Positions 53,482-62,322 are shown, numbered from the stretch's first letter. The stretch: DNA of 64,000 nucleotides from Agrobacterium tumefaciens (GCF_013337285.1 NZ_SUPW01000013.1:1-64000), one strand, 5' to 3'. Numbers and translations: made by a program. The notes: a model not told the origin generated them from the sequence alone.

Positions 53482-56046
53482 TCAGGACATCGCCTCGGCG
53501 ATCAGCTCGTCGGCGGCTTCGGCCAGTACCTGATCCATCGCCTCGCCCGCCACCGTCTCGCGGCCGATTTCCAGCATGACCGGAACGGCAAGCGGCGAGA
53601 CATGCTCCAGCGCGCGGTGGGTGGTATGACCCTTGATTCGCTTCAGCATATCGCCAAGACGGCCAATGTCCAAAAGTCCCGCCGCCGCATCGCGCCGCGT
53701 CGCTTCCAGCAGGATATGATCCGGCTCATGGCTGCGAAGAACGTCATAAATAAGATCGGCGGAGACCGTGACCTGCCGGCCGGTCTTTTCCTTGCCCGGA
53801 TGGCGGCGCTCAATGAGGCCGGATATGACGGCGCAATTGCGGAAGGTGCGCTTCAGCATGAAGGATTCGTCCAGCCACGCCTCAAGATCATCGCCCAGCA
53901 TATCCTCATCAAGAAGGTCTGTCAGCGACAAGCGGCGGGATTTCAGCCGCCTGCCGATATCCTCCATGGCCCAGATGGCGAGCGAATAATCGGTGGCGAC
54001 GAAACCCATGGGTTTTGCGCCCGCCCGCTCCAGCCGCCGCGTCAGAAGCATGCCCAGCGTCTGGTGCGCCAGCCGTCCCTCGAAGGGATACATGACCATG
54101 AAGAAGCGCTTGCGGAACGGGAACGTTTCGACTAGCAACTCGTCGCGCTTCGGAATGATCGATTTTTCTTTCTGGATCGCCAGCCAGTCGCGCACCTGAT
54201 CCGGAAGCGCCTGCCAACGGGCGGGGTCGGAGAGCATGGAACGCACCTGATCCGCAAGGTAAGTGGAAAGCGGAAACTTGCCGCCGGCATAGGAGGGGAT
54301 TTTCGGGTCCATGGAGAAGGCCTGCGACACCAGGCATTCATTCTCCCTGATGCCTTCGAACCGCAGCACCTTGCCCGCAAAAAGAAACGTATCACCCTGC
54401 ACCAGCTGTTCGAGGAAATATTCCTCCACCTTGCCGAGCGACATGCCGCCACGGCCGACCGTACCCTTGGCGTTGCGCTTGACCATGCGCACATTGAGTT
54501 CCGTCGCCTCGACGATAGTGCCGAGGTTCAGGCGATATTGCTGGGCGACGGCCGGATTGGAAACGCGCCAGCGGCCGTCCTTCATCTGACGGATGCGGGC
54601 GTAACGCTCATAGGTGCGCAGCGCGTAACCGCCTGTCGCGGTAAAATCCACCACCCGGTCGAAGGTGGCGCGCGGCAAATCCGCATAGGGCGAAGCGCTC
54701 GTTACTTCACGATAGAGCTCGTCGGCATCGAAAGGTTCGGCGCAGGCCATGCCGAGCACATGCTGGGCGAGAACATCAAGCGCGCCTTCGGCGATCGGCG
54801 GCGTGTCCTGCGCGCCGATGTAGTTGGCATCCAGTGCTGCCCGGCACTCCATCACCTCGAAGCGGTTGGCGGGGACGAGGATCGCTTTTGACGGCTCGTC
54901 CATGCGGTGGTTGGCGCGGCCGATGCGTTGGGCAAGGCGGCTCGCGCCCTTCGGCGCGCCGACATGCACGACGAGATCAACATCGCCCCAGTCTATGCCG
55001 AGATCGAGCGTGGAGGTGGCGACGACAGCGCGCAACTTGTTCTCCGCCATGGCCGCTTCCACCCTGCGGCGCTGGCCGGCATCCAGCGAGCCGTGATGCA
55101 GCGCGATCGGTAAGTTGTCGTCATTGATGGTCCAGAGTTCCTGGAAAATCCTTTCCGCCTGCGAGCGGGTGTTGACGAAGATCAGCGTTGTCTGGTGCTG
55201 TTTCAGCGCCGGATACAAATCCTTCATGGCGTAGCTTGCCGAATGGCCCGACCATGGGATGCGTTCTTCCGTCTGCAGAATGGCGATGTCCGGTTTTGCC
55301 CCGCCTTCGACCGTGATGAGACCGGCCGGCGGTTCGCCTTGTCCCTGCGGTGCGAGGTAACGGCGCAGATCCATCGGCTCCGCCACGGTGGCGGAAAGGC
55401 CGATGAAGCGCACATCGGGCGCATGTCGGCGCACCCGGGCGAGTGCCAGCGACAGCAAATGGCCGCGCTTGGAAGTGACGAGCGAATGCAACTCGTCCAG
55501 CACCACATATTTCAGGTCACTGAAAAAGCGCTCTGCTTCCTTGTTGGCGAGCAGCAGCGAGACCTGTTCCGGGGTGGTCAAGAGAATATCGGGCGGTTTG
55601 ACCTTCTGGCGCTGACGTTTGGCCTGCGGCGTGTCACCCGTGCGCGTTTCGATGGAAATCGGCAGGTCCATTTCGAAGACTGGCTTCGTCAGGTTGCGCT
55701 CGATATCCACGGCAAGCGCTTTCAGCGGCGAAATATAGAGCGTGTGCACGCCGACAAAGCCGGAGCCGGGCGGCACCTTGCCGCGTTCCGCCAGATCAGT
55801 GAGCGAAGCCATGAAGCCGCCCAGCGTCTTGCCGGCGCCCGTCGGCGCGATCAACAGCATGTTTTCCCCGCCCCGCGCCCGCGCCATAAGCTCCAATTGA
55901 TGCGCGCGCGGAGACCACCCTTTTTCAGCAAACCATTTCTGGAATGGAAGGGGCAAGGTGCCGACATGTGTGCCGGAAGTGGGAGACTCGGTGTGTTTCA
56001 CGCCTTCAAGGTAGTGAAAAAGCTGCAAAAAAGAAGGGCGGAACAT
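53482..56046 (-). CDS. Ligase-associated DNA damage response DEXH-box helicase (Lhr-like)
   Basis: An 854-residue superfamily 2 helicase. Walker A APTGAGKT with Lys73, ISPLKALAVDIERN, DEXH box VLDELHSL, GLSATVAEP, motif IV-VI region (TSTLDLGIDWGDVDLVVHVGAPKGASRLAQRIGRA with the arginine finger) are present, then an Lhr-type winged-helix and C-terminal domain. Predicted to translocate on single-stranded DNA. ATG 56046 was chosen over a longer frame to 56154, because the upstream part overlaps the divergent Rrf2 promoter. A GTG at codon 16 is an alternative. Confidence 0.92.
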   Translation of the reverse strand: MFRPSFLQLFHYLEGVKHTESPTSGTHVGTLPLPFQKWFAEKGWSPRAHQLELMARARGGENMLLIAPTGAGKTLGGFMASLTDLAERGKVPPGSGFVGVHTLYISPLKALAVDIERNLTKPVFEMDLPISIETRTGDTPQAKRQRQKVKPPDILLTTPEQVSLLLANKEAERFFSDLKYVVLDELHSLVTSKRGHLLSLALARVRRHAPDVRFIGLSATVAEPMDLRRYLAPQGQGEPPAGLITVEGGAKPDIAILQTEERIPWSGHSASYAMKDLYPALKQHQTTLIFVNTRSQAERIFQELWTINDDNLPIALHHGSLDAGQRRRVEAAMAENKLRAVVATSTLDLGIDWGDVDLVVHVGAPKGASRLAQRIGRANHRMDEPSKAILVPANRFEVMECRAALDANYIGAQDTPPIAEGALDVLAQHVLGMACAEPFDADELYREVTSASPYADLPRATFDRVVDFTATGGYALRTYERYARIRQMKDGRWRVSNPAVAQQYRLNLGTIVEATELNVRMVKRNAKGTVGRGGMSLGKVEEYFLEQLVQGDTFLFAGKVLRFEGIRENECLVSQAFSMDPKIPSYAGGKFPLSTYLADQVRSMLSDPARWQALPDQVRDWLAIQKEKSIIPKRDELLVETFPFRKRFFMVMYPFEGRLAHQTLGMLLTRRLERAGAKPMGFVATDYSLAIWAMEDIGRRLKSRRLSLTDLLDEDMLGDDLEAWLDESFMLKRTFRNCAVISGLIERRHPGKEKTGRQVTVSADLIYDVLRSHEPDHILLEATRRDAAAGLLDIGRLGDMLKRIKGHTTHRALEHVSPLAVPVMLEIGRETVAGEAMDQVLAEAADELIAEAMS

Positions 56047-56052
56047 GGCCGC

Positions 56053-56089
56053 TTGACAGGAAACCATAATCATGGATAAATAATATCCA
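56053..56089 (+). promoter_or_regulatory. Predicted rrf2 promoter with operator
   Basis: TTGACA (56053-56058), 16 bp, then GATAAA (56075-56080) form a promoter for the gene at 56123. A perfect inverted repeat TGGATA-AATAA-TATCCA (56073-56089) overlaps the -10 box, as expected for autorepression by an Rrf2 protein. The site is only 27 bases from the helicase start codon on the other strand. Confidence 0.6.
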
Positions 56090-56122
56090 CGATACTGAAG
56101 CACCAGAACATGGGAAAGACCG

Positions 56123-56626
56123 ATGAAACTCGGCGACGGCGTGGAACAGGCCATTCACAGCGTAGGCATGCTGGCGGGACTTTCCGAAGGCGGCGTGCTT
56201 TCGGCAGCGGCGCTTGCGGAATTCCACGGCGTCTCCACGAGCTATCTTCTGAAACACCTGCAATCACTGTCGAGCGCGGGAATTGTCGCCACCGTGCCGG
56301 GGCCGAAAGGCGGTTACCGTCTGGCCAGGGCGACCGACAAGATCACGCTGCTCGATATCGTGCTGGCGGTCGAAGGACCGCAGCAAGCCTTTCGCTGCGC
56401 GGAAATCCGCCAGCGCGGACCGAACCCCTTGCCGGGGCGTTATTTCACCAAGCCTTGCGGCATCAATGCCGCGATGCTGAAAGCGGAGAAGGTCTACCGG
56501 GCGGAACTTGCCAAGACCAGCATCGCCGACATTCTGGGTGATCTTGTCGCCAATGACGATGGCGGGATTGCCGCGCGCGGCTGCGCCTTTCTGGAGTTGA
56601 ACGAGCGCAAGACGATGACGCGCTGA
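56123..56626 (+). CDS. Rrf2 family transcriptional regulator
   Basis: A 167-residue Rrf2 regulator. The winged helix covers about 1-85 (LSAAALAEFHGVSTSYLLKHLQSLSSAGIVATVPGPKGGYRLAR). Cys92, Cys112 and Cys154 remain in the C-terminal half; family members such as IscR and NsrR use three cysteines to hold an Fe-S cluster, but the spacing here (C-x19-C-x41-C) differs, so simple thiol sensing is also possible. The next gene, 114 bases on, is an AhpD-like enzyme, which suggests an oxidative or electrophile stress unit. Transcription start fits the promoter at 56053-56080. Confidence 0.9.
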   Translation: MKLGDGVEQAIHSVGMLAGLSEGGVLSAAALAEFHGVSTSYLLKHLQSLSSAGIVATVPGPKGGYRLARATDKITLLDIVLAVEGPQQAFRCAEIRQRGPNPLPGRYFTKPCGINAAMLKAEKVYRAELAKTSIADILGDLVANDDGGIAARGCAFLELNERKTMTR

Positions 56627-56740
56627 AACCCGAAAAGACAGAACCACCGACAAACCTGCCAAGCCAATACCGGTGAGCCTGACAGCTTTCCGGACGGATA
56701 CTGCATGCCCTCAAATACACCCCAACCACTGGAGAGACCG

Positions 56741-57202
56741 ATGAAAACCCGTATCAACTATGCCAAAGCCTCCCCCGAAGCCTTCAAGGCCGTGATGGCG
56801 CTGGAAAATTATGTCCAGAGCAGCGGCCTTGAGCGCCGCTTCGTTCACCTCATCAAGCTGCGTGCCTCGATCATCAACGGCTGCGCCTTCTGTGTGGACA
56901 TGCATGTCAAGGAAAGCCGCCATGACGGTCTTGCCGAACAATGGATCAACCTGATGAGCGTCTGGCGGGAATCTACCGTTTATACCGAACAGGAACGGGC
57001 GCTGCTCGGCTGGGTAGATGCGGTGACCAGGATTGCCGAAACCGGTGCGCCGGATGATGCCTTCGAGACCCTCAAGGCGCAGTTCTCCGACGAAGATATC
57101 GTGAAGATCACGGTTGCCATCGGCGCCATCAATACATGGAACCGCATCGCCGTGGGCTTCCGCTCGCAGCACCCGGTGGATGCGGCTGCGAAGGCAGCCT
57201 GA
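56741..57202 (+). CDS. Carboxymuconolactone decarboxylase / AhpD-like protein
   Basis: A 153-residue AhpD-fold protein. The redox motif C48-A-F-C51 with His55 (IINGCAFCVDMHVKESR) fits the AhpD E-x-C-x2-C-x3-H pattern for peroxidase-type activity. ATG 56741 follows GGAGAG at six bases; an ATG at 56705 in frame lacks a ribosome binding site. Likely cotranscribed with the Rrf2 regulator. The electron donor and substrate are unknown. Confidence 0.92.
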   Translation: MKTRINYAKASPEAFKAVMALENYVQSSGLERRFVHLIKLRASIINGCAFCVDMHVKESRHDGLAEQWINLMSVWRESTVYTEQERALLGWVDAVTRIAETGAPDDAFETLKAQFSDEDIVKITVAIGAINTWNRIAVGFRSQHPVDAAAKAA

Positions 57203-57213
57203 CCCTTCGATCT

Positions 57214-57250
57214 AAAAAGGACGACCGCTACATGGCGATGTAGCGGTCGT
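57214..57250 (-). terminator. Terminator overlapping the 3' end of the first YitT gene
   Basis: ACGACCGCTACAT (57221-57233) pairs perfectly over 13 bp with ATGTAGCGGTCGT (57238-57250) around a 4-base loop. On the minus strand it is followed by CCTTTTT. The stop codon of the YitT gene (57228-57230) lies inside the stem. Confidence 0.85.
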
Positions 57251-57869
57251 TCCTGTGATTGACGGCAAGGGTAAGGTTCATGACCAGCGCGCCGAGGATG
57301 GAGCAGAGGATGACGAAAGGCGTCGCGACGAAAAACGAGCAGGCCAACACCATGCCATCAAAGGCGAGCTGCACGAGGCCGGCACGCCAGCCGAAACGAT
57401 CCTGTAGATAAAGCGCCAATATGCCGAAACCGCCGAGGCTGGTGCGGTGGCGAAACAGAGCCAGCATGCCGGCGGCGACTGTCAGTCCGCCAAAGAGTGC
57501 GGCTGCAATCGGGTTGATGCTCTCAAATGCGAAAAAGCCCGGCATATATTCGGACAATAATGCCGTCATGGCGATGGCGCAGAAGGTCTTGATTGTGAAG
57601 GCAAGGCCGAGGCGACGGAAGGCGAGATAATAAAACGGCAGGTTGGCAAGAAAAAACACCGCGCCGAAGCTGAAGCCACTGGCATAATGCGCCAGAAATG
57701 CGAGACCGACCACACCGCCGGTGAGAAGACCCGCGGCGGAAAACAGCGTGACGCCGAGTGAAATCAGCATGCTGCCCGCCAGAATAGCCTGCGCATCTTC
57801 CAGCAGCGAATGGCGATCGGGCGCCGACGTCCAAAGGTTCAATCGCCTGCGCGCACTGGTATCGTCCAT
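57228..57869 (-). CDS. YitT family membrane protein (DUF161)
   Basis: A 213-residue inner-membrane protein with about six segments (AILAGSMLISLGVTLFSAAGLLTGGVVGLAFLAHY, FFLANLPFYYLAFRRLG, TSLGGFGILALYLQDRFG). Related to the YitT family but lacking its usual C-terminal DUF2179. It is a diverged tandem copy of the next gene (58589-57951), sharing NLW/SMW...LEDAQ/VEDVQ, LLTGG, NLPFYYL and HRxDRYI. ATG 57869 follows GGGGAAAATGC. Substrate unknown. Confidence 0.87.
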   Translation of the reverse strand: MDDTSARRRLNLWTSAPDRHSLLEDAQAILAGSMLISLGVTLFSAAGLLTGGVVGLAFLAHYASGFSFGAVFFLANLPFYYLAFRRLGLAFTIKTFCAIAMTALLSEYMPGFFAFESINPIAAALFGGLTVAAGMLALFRHRTSLGGFGILALYLQDRFGWRAGLVQLAFDGMVLACSFFVATPFVILCSILGALVMNLTLAVNHRNDRYIAM

Positions 57870-57950
57870 GCATTTTCCCCTGACTTGCCCGATCTGGCCC
57901 GACCTTGCCCAGCTATTGCGCCCAAGCACGACGAATTTCAAGCGCTCAGC

Positions 57951-58589
57951 TTAACGCACGACGATGTATCTGTCCGAGCGGTGGTTGATGGCGAGGAAAA
58001 TGTTGAGAACGAAAGCGCCGACAATCGAATAGACAACGGTGGCCGGATCAATGACGAGAAAAGCGCAGAGCATGACAAAGGCATCGAATGCCAGCTGGAT
58101 CAGGCCGGCGCGGATGCCGAAACGGTCCTGAATATAGATGGCCAGAATGCCGATGCCGCCGAGGCTGGCGCGGTGGCGATAAAGCGCCAGCAACCCATAA
58201 CCCAGCAGCAGACCACCAAGCAGCGCCGCCCAGAGCGGATTAATGCTGTCGATGACCATCCAGCGCGCCTCCACCTCCGTCAGCACCGAAACGAGGCCGA
58301 TGGCAATGAAGGTCTTGAGGGAAAAGGCAAGGCCGAGGCGGCGGAAGGACAGGTAATAGAACGGCAGATTGACGAGGAAGAACAGCAGGCCGAAGCTGAT
58401 GCCAAAGGCGTAATGCAGGAGAAAAGCGACGCCAGCAGTGCCGCCGGTCAGAAGGCCGACCTTGTTCAGGAGATAAAAGCCGAGCGCCGAGACGATGGCA
58501 CCGGTAACAATGCCCTGCACGTCTTCCACCGGCGCATGTTTGGCCGGATCGGAACTCCACATGCTGTAAACGCTTCTCGTTCTGCTCAC
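57951..58589 (-). CDS. YitT family membrane protein, tandem paralogue
   Basis: A 212-residue paralogue of the neighbour downstream, with matching membrane segments and the same end (AINHRSDRYIVVR against AVNHRNDRYIAM). GTG 58589 has GAGGG seven bases before it and gives a length equal to the paralogue; a later ATG at 58562 is possible. Only 81 bases separate the two genes, so they are probably one operon. Confidence 0.86.
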   Translation of the reverse strand: MSRTRSVYSMWSSDPAKHAPVEDVQGIVTGAIVSALGFYLLNKVGLLTGGTAGVAFLLHYAFGISFGLLFFLVNLPFYYLSFRRLGLAFSLKTFIAIGLVSVLTEVEARWMVIDSINPLWAALLGGLLLGYGLLALYRHRASLGGIGILAIYIQDRFGIRAGLIQLAFDAFVMLCAFLVIDPATVVYSIVGAFVLNIFLAINHRSDRYIVVR

Positions 58590-58697
58590 GCTTTTTCCCT
58601 CAATTTTCCTGTATATTTTGCACTGCAAAAAATACCGGATCAAGATGGATATGTAAGCAAGACTGACCTATCATGAAAAAGGCAAGAAACGGAATGT

Positions 58698-59639
58698 TCA
58701 GCCTTGGGCGCGTGCAAGAAAGAGAATGCCGGAAAGGGGTTTTCCGGCATCCTTGCGAATGGTGGTTTTGCGGATTTCGATGAGGGAAAAGCCCGTCCGC
58801 TCAAGAAGATCGGTCACGTAGCTTTTGGAATGGGCGTAACGAAGGGATTCCCGCAGGACGAACCCTTCCCCATCTCCGGCATCCTCCACCGAGAAGGCGA
58901 AAAAGCCCGATGGCTTGAGCAGGGCGGAAACAAGCGGCATGACGGTTTCGAGGCTACCGAGATACATCATCACGTCGGCAGCGGCGACGAGATCGGCGCG
59001 ATGTTGCGCAAGTGCCGGGGTGAACAGTCCCGAGGTCTCTTCATTCAATGAAAGATCGGCCTGGCCGAGATGGTCGTAAAGACCCTTTTCCTCGGCCTTG
59101 GCCAGCATGTTCTGCGAAATATCGAAACCCTCCAGCCGTTTGGCGAGGGAGCGGATTTCGACACCAAGCAGGCCGGTGCCGCAGCCGATATCGACAATGG
59201 TGTCGAAGACGCCGCCTTTCGCCGCCTTGCCGATCAGCTCCGCCAGCTTTTGTGGCACGCTGTAATCCAGCTTCTCAACAAGCGAGGTTTCGAAGCGGTC
59301 GGCATAATCGTCAAACAGCCCTTCCACATAACGGCTCGGCGGCTGCTCGGGTGTTTTCGCGGCGCCGAGAACCGCAAGTTTCAGTTCGGCTGCAAACAGC
59401 CCTTCCCTATCAAGCTCGGCGACTTTTTCGTAAGCCGCCACCGCTTTTGCGGTCTCCCCCGCCTTTTCGTGATATTCCCCGAAGCGAAACCATCCCGCCG
59501 TCCACCGTGGCGCAAGTTCAAGCGCCTGTTCCATAAGTTCGGCGGCGGCGGGATATTCACCGCTTTCCGCCAACATGCGGGCATAGTCCGCCCGGCGGTC
59601 GGCAATGACGTCACCGGAAGAAAACTGGTTTGGGGCCAT
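58698..59639 (-). CDS. TPR-containing class I SAM methyltransferase
   Basis: A 313-residue protein. An N-terminal TPR-like region (about 12-85, RADYARMLAESGEYPAAAELMEQALELAPRWTAGW and a second repeat AGETAKAVAAYEKVAELDREG) precedes a methyltransferase domain with the SAM motif FDTIVDIGCGTGLLGVEI, FDISQNMLAKA and VAAADVMMYLGSLE. Substrate is not clear; the TPR part may recruit a protein partner. ATG 59639 was used; a TTG codon one position earlier is in frame. Confidence 0.88.
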   Translation of the reverse strand: MAPNQFSSGDVIADRRADYARMLAESGEYPAAAELMEQALELAPRWTAGWFRFGEYHEKAGETAKAVAAYEKVAELDREGLFAAELKLAVLGAAKTPEQPPSRYVEGLFDDYADRFETSLVEKLDYSVPQKLAELIGKAAKGGVFDTIVDIGCGTGLLGVEIRSLAKRLEGFDISQNMLAKAEEKGLYDHLGQADLSLNEETSGLFTPALAQHRADLVAAADVMMYLGSLETVMPLVSALLKPSGFFAFSVEDAGDGEGFVLRESLRYAHSKSYVTDLLERTGFSLIEIRKTTIRKDAGKPLSGILFLARAQG

Positions 59640-59806
59640 CAATGATTCCTGAGAAGATGTCGGCTGTCATTTATCAAGCCATAAAAAAACTCAAGTCCTA
59701 TTTCATGGCGCACGCGTGGAATTGGTGAATATGACGCGATATAGTGCGCCGAACTTGCATCGAAGCGGTGTGCTGCATATGTCAGGACAAAACAGGAGAC
59801 TTGCTG

Positions 59807-60073
59807 ATGGCCGGTGAGGTCAACAAAATGCTGGGTGATACGGTGGCCCGCACCGTGGTGAAGCTGCTGGTGGTTTCATTGCTCGTCGGCTTTCTGATGG
59901 CGATCTTCGGATTGACGCCGTGGAACATCATCTACAGCGCACGCGATTTCGTGGTCGACCTGTGGCGCAGCGGTTTCCATGCGCTCGGCGCAATCGGCGA
60001 CTATCTGATCCTCGGGGCGACGATCGTCATTCCCATCTTCATCATCCTGCGCCTTCTGAGCTATCGCCGCTGA
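59807..60073 (+). CDS. Small membrane protein, DUF6460-like
   Basis: An 88-residue protein with two membrane segments (VVKLLVVSLLVGFLMAIFGL and LGATIVIPIFIILRLLSY) separated by a short loop. Pattern (VAR-VVKLLVVSLLVG...GLTPWNIIY) fits the DUF6460 group of Rhizobiales. ATG 59807 follows GGAG; a frame start at 59744 gives an unlikely N-terminal extension. It ends one base before the CAP-domain gene. Confidence 0.75.
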   Translation: MAGEVNKMLGDTVARTVVKLLVVSLLVGFLMAIFGLTPWNIIYSARDFVVDLWRSGFHALGAIGDYLILGATIVIPIFIILRLLSYRR

Positions 60074-60074
60074 C

Positions 60075-60572
60075 ATGACCGACACATCATTCCAGACGCT
60101 TACCCGACGCGGCTTCGTGCTGATTTCCGCCGGCTCAGTCCTTTCCGCCTGCGTTTCCATGCCCACCAACAAGGGAATGCCATCCGGCACCCGCGATGAG
60201 ACGGCGGCGGCGCTTCCGATGGTCAATGATCTACGCCGCTCGAAAGGGCTTTCGCCGCTCGCCATCAATGGCGCTGCAAGCGGTGCTGCCGCCTATCAGG
60301 CCGGCCGCATGGTCAAGGCGCAGAAGATGGCGCATCTGATCGGCCTCACCGACAGTTTCCTCATCCGCATGAAGGATGGCAAGGTGCCGCTTCCGGCTGC
60401 GGAAAACGTGGCCGCCGGGCAGGACAGCGTCGAGCGTGTAGTCAAGGCCTGGATCGGCTCGCCGCATCACCTCGAAAACATGCTTGGGGCTTATAATGGC
60501 CTTGGCGTCGCGGTTGCCTATGACGCCGCCAGCCGCAACCGGCCCTATTGGGCGATGGTGCTCTGCGCCTGA
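60075..60572 (+). CDS. CAP-domain lipoprotein with Tat signal
   Basis: A 165-residue protein with a twin-arginine signal (TLTRRGFVLISAGSVLSAC) ending in a lipobox at Cys26, so probably exported folded by Tat and lipidated. The rest is a CAP/SCP domain (MVNDLRRSKGLSPLAINGAASGAAAYQA, KMAHLIG, PAAENVAAG, AWIGSPHHLENMLGAYNGLGVAV). It starts one base after the small membrane protein, suggesting coexpression. Role unknown. Confidence 0.87.
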   Translation: MTDTSFQTLTRRGFVLISAGSVLSACVSMPTNKGMPSGTRDETAAALPMVNDLRRSKGLSPLAINGAASGAAAYQAGRMVKAQKMAHLIGLTDSFLIRMKDGKVPLPAAENVAAGQDSVERVVKAWIGSPHHLENMLGAYNGLGVAVAYDAASRNRPYWAMVLCA

Positions 60573-60637
60573 TCAGATGACGGAAGCGGGCTTCACGGGC
60601 AAGCGCGTCGCCGCGCGCCCCCAACCCCGTTCCAGAA

Positions 60638-61729
60638 TCAGCCGAGCTTGCGGTCGGCCCAGCGATCGACCGTGCTGTCGCGCATGTCACGAATAGACTG
60701 AACGCGCTCACGCGCGATCAGCTTCGACAGGCCCTTGACGATGGTGGACGGCAGGCCGGGGCCTTCATAGACCATGCAGGAATAGAGCTGCACCAGATCG
60801 GCCCCTGCCCTTACCTTTTCCAAAGCCGTTTCCGCAGATGAAACACCACCGACGCCGATGATCGGCATATTGCTGCCGACGCGACGGCGCATCTTGGCGA
60901 GAACCGTGGTCGAGAGCTCGAACAGCGGCTTGCCGGAGAGACCGCCGGCTTCGCCTTTGTGCGGACCGGGCCGCAGGCCTTCGCGTGAAAGCGTGGTGTT
61001 GGAGACGATCAATCCATCGAGATCATGGGCCAGCGCTTCTTCGGCAACATCATCCAGCCCCTCTTCGGTCAGATCGGGCGCGATCTTGAGAAAGATCGGA
61101 ATGCGTTTGCCGAAGCGCTCAGTCTCCGCCTTGCGGCGTTCCAGCACCGCGGCGAGAAGGGCAGCAAGGCTTTCACGCGCCTGCAGGTCGCGCAGACCGG
61201 GCGTGTTGGGCGAAGAGATGTTGACGGTGAAATAGGATGCAACCGAATAAAAGGTTTCGATGCCCCGCACGTAATCGGCAATGCGGTCTTCGCTGTCCTT
61301 GTTGGCTCCGATATTGACCCCGACAATGCCGCGCAGCTGCGCCTGCTTCAGACGCTCCAGCGCTGCGGCATGGCCTTCATTGTTGAAACCGAGGCGATTG
61401 ATGACGCCTTCATCCTCAACCAGACGGAAGATACGGGGTTTCGGATTGCCGGATTGCGCCTTCGGCGTAACGGTGCCAATTTCCGTGAAGCCGAAACCGA
61501 GCCGCAGAAGCGGCCCCGGCACTTCGGCATTCTTGTCATAACCCGCCGCCATGCCGAGTGGGTTGGGGAAGACGAGACCGGCAATCGTCTGCTGCAGGCG
61601 CGGATCATGTGGCACCATGCAGGTGGGCAAAAAGCCGCTTTTCAGCGCGGCGATGGACAGCCCATGCGCCTTTTCCGGATCGACCAGAAACAGGCCCTTG
61701 CGGCCGATCGAGGAAAATAATCCGTTCAT
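60638..61729 (-). CDS. pyrD: Dihydroorotate dehydrogenase (quinone)
   Basis: PyrD (363 residues, class 2) oxidises dihydroorotate with quinone in pyrimidine synthesis. Seen: the membrane-associating N-terminal helix (GLFSSIGRKGLFLVDPEKAH), FPNPLGMAAGYDKNAEV, VTPKAQSGNPKPRIFRL, NISSPNTPGLRDLQ with the catalytic Ser region, IFLKIAPDLTE, LIVSNTT and PIIGVGGVSSAETALEKVRAGADLVQLY. ATG 61729 overlaps the DUF952 stop by one base (TGATG); a GTG one codon earlier is also possible. The DUF952-pyrD pair is common in rhizobia. Confidence 0.97.
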   Translation of the reverse strand: MNGLFSSIGRKGLFLVDPEKAHGLSIAALKSGFLPTCMVPHDPRLQQTIAGLVFPNPLGMAAGYDKNAEVPGPLLRLGFGFTEIGTVTPKAQSGNPKPRIFRLVEDEGVINRLGFNNEGHAAALERLKQAQLRGIVGVNIGANKDSEDRIADYVRGIETFYSVASYFTVNISSPNTPGLRDLQARESLAALLAAVLERRKAETERFGKRIPIFLKIAPDLTEEGLDDVAEEALAHDLDGLIVSNTTLSREGLRPGPHKGEAGGLSGKPLFELSTTVLAKMRRRVGSNMPIIGVGGVSSAETALEKVRAGADLVQLYSCMVYEGPGLPSTIVKGLSKLIARERVQSIRDMRDSTVDRWADRKLG

Positions 61730-62082
61730 CACAAAATCTCCGGAAACTGGTGCTGGCCATCATGATCGAGTGAGAGCGGCGTTTCCCAAAGCACGGCCGT
61801 CAGAGGAAGAGACGCATAGAGGTGAGGGAAAAGATCACCGCCTCTGGAGGGTTCATAGACCAGCTTGTCGCCCAGCGCTGCGCCGTCGACTGCAATCAGA
61901 AGCAGATCGACCTGGCCGGAAAAATGCCGCGCGGCGGTCTCGGCCACCTGTTTCGCCGTCGAAAAATGAATAAAGCCGTCGGTCAGGTCGATAGCCGCAC
62001 CTTCGAACACGCCTTTTGCCCTCGCCGCACTCCACAACGTCTCCGGCACGATTTTATAAATGATCGCGGGCGTTTCCTGCAT
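61729..62082 (-). CDS. DUF952 family protein
   Basis: A 117-residue cytoplasmic protein recognised as DUF952: IIYKIVPETLWSAA, IDLTDGFIHFSTAKQVAETAARHF, DLLLIAVD, and GGDLFPHLYASLPLTAVLWE. The fold has been compared with glutathione S-transferase-like or ADP-ribosyl transferases, but function is not settled. ATG 62082 follows GGAGAG at five bases; TTG 62094 is an in-frame alternative. Translationally coupled to pyrD. Confidence 0.9.
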   Translation of the reverse strand: MQETPAIIYKIVPETLWSAARAKGVFEGAAIDLTDGFIHFSTAKQVAETAARHFSGQVDLLLIAVDGAALGDKLVYEPSRGGDLFPHLYASLPLTAVLWETPLSLDHDGQHQFPEIL

Positions 62083-62322
62083 AGGGCTCTCCAAGGCTTT
62101 CCACTCAGCGGGATTTGCCGCAAAGCTCGAAGATTGTCCACAGTTTCCACGGCATTTTTATTGCGGAGAGCTTCAAAGGCCGCCTCTCCACAAGCTTTTT
62201 CTTGTAATGCGCAAGCGATTGGCGCAACCTTGAGCGGAGGAGCCGGGTGCGTTTCGACCACCGGCAAGGGAGTGCACCAGTACCGTAAAAGAACCGCATA
62301 ACGCCCTTGGGAGGGGGCCAGA

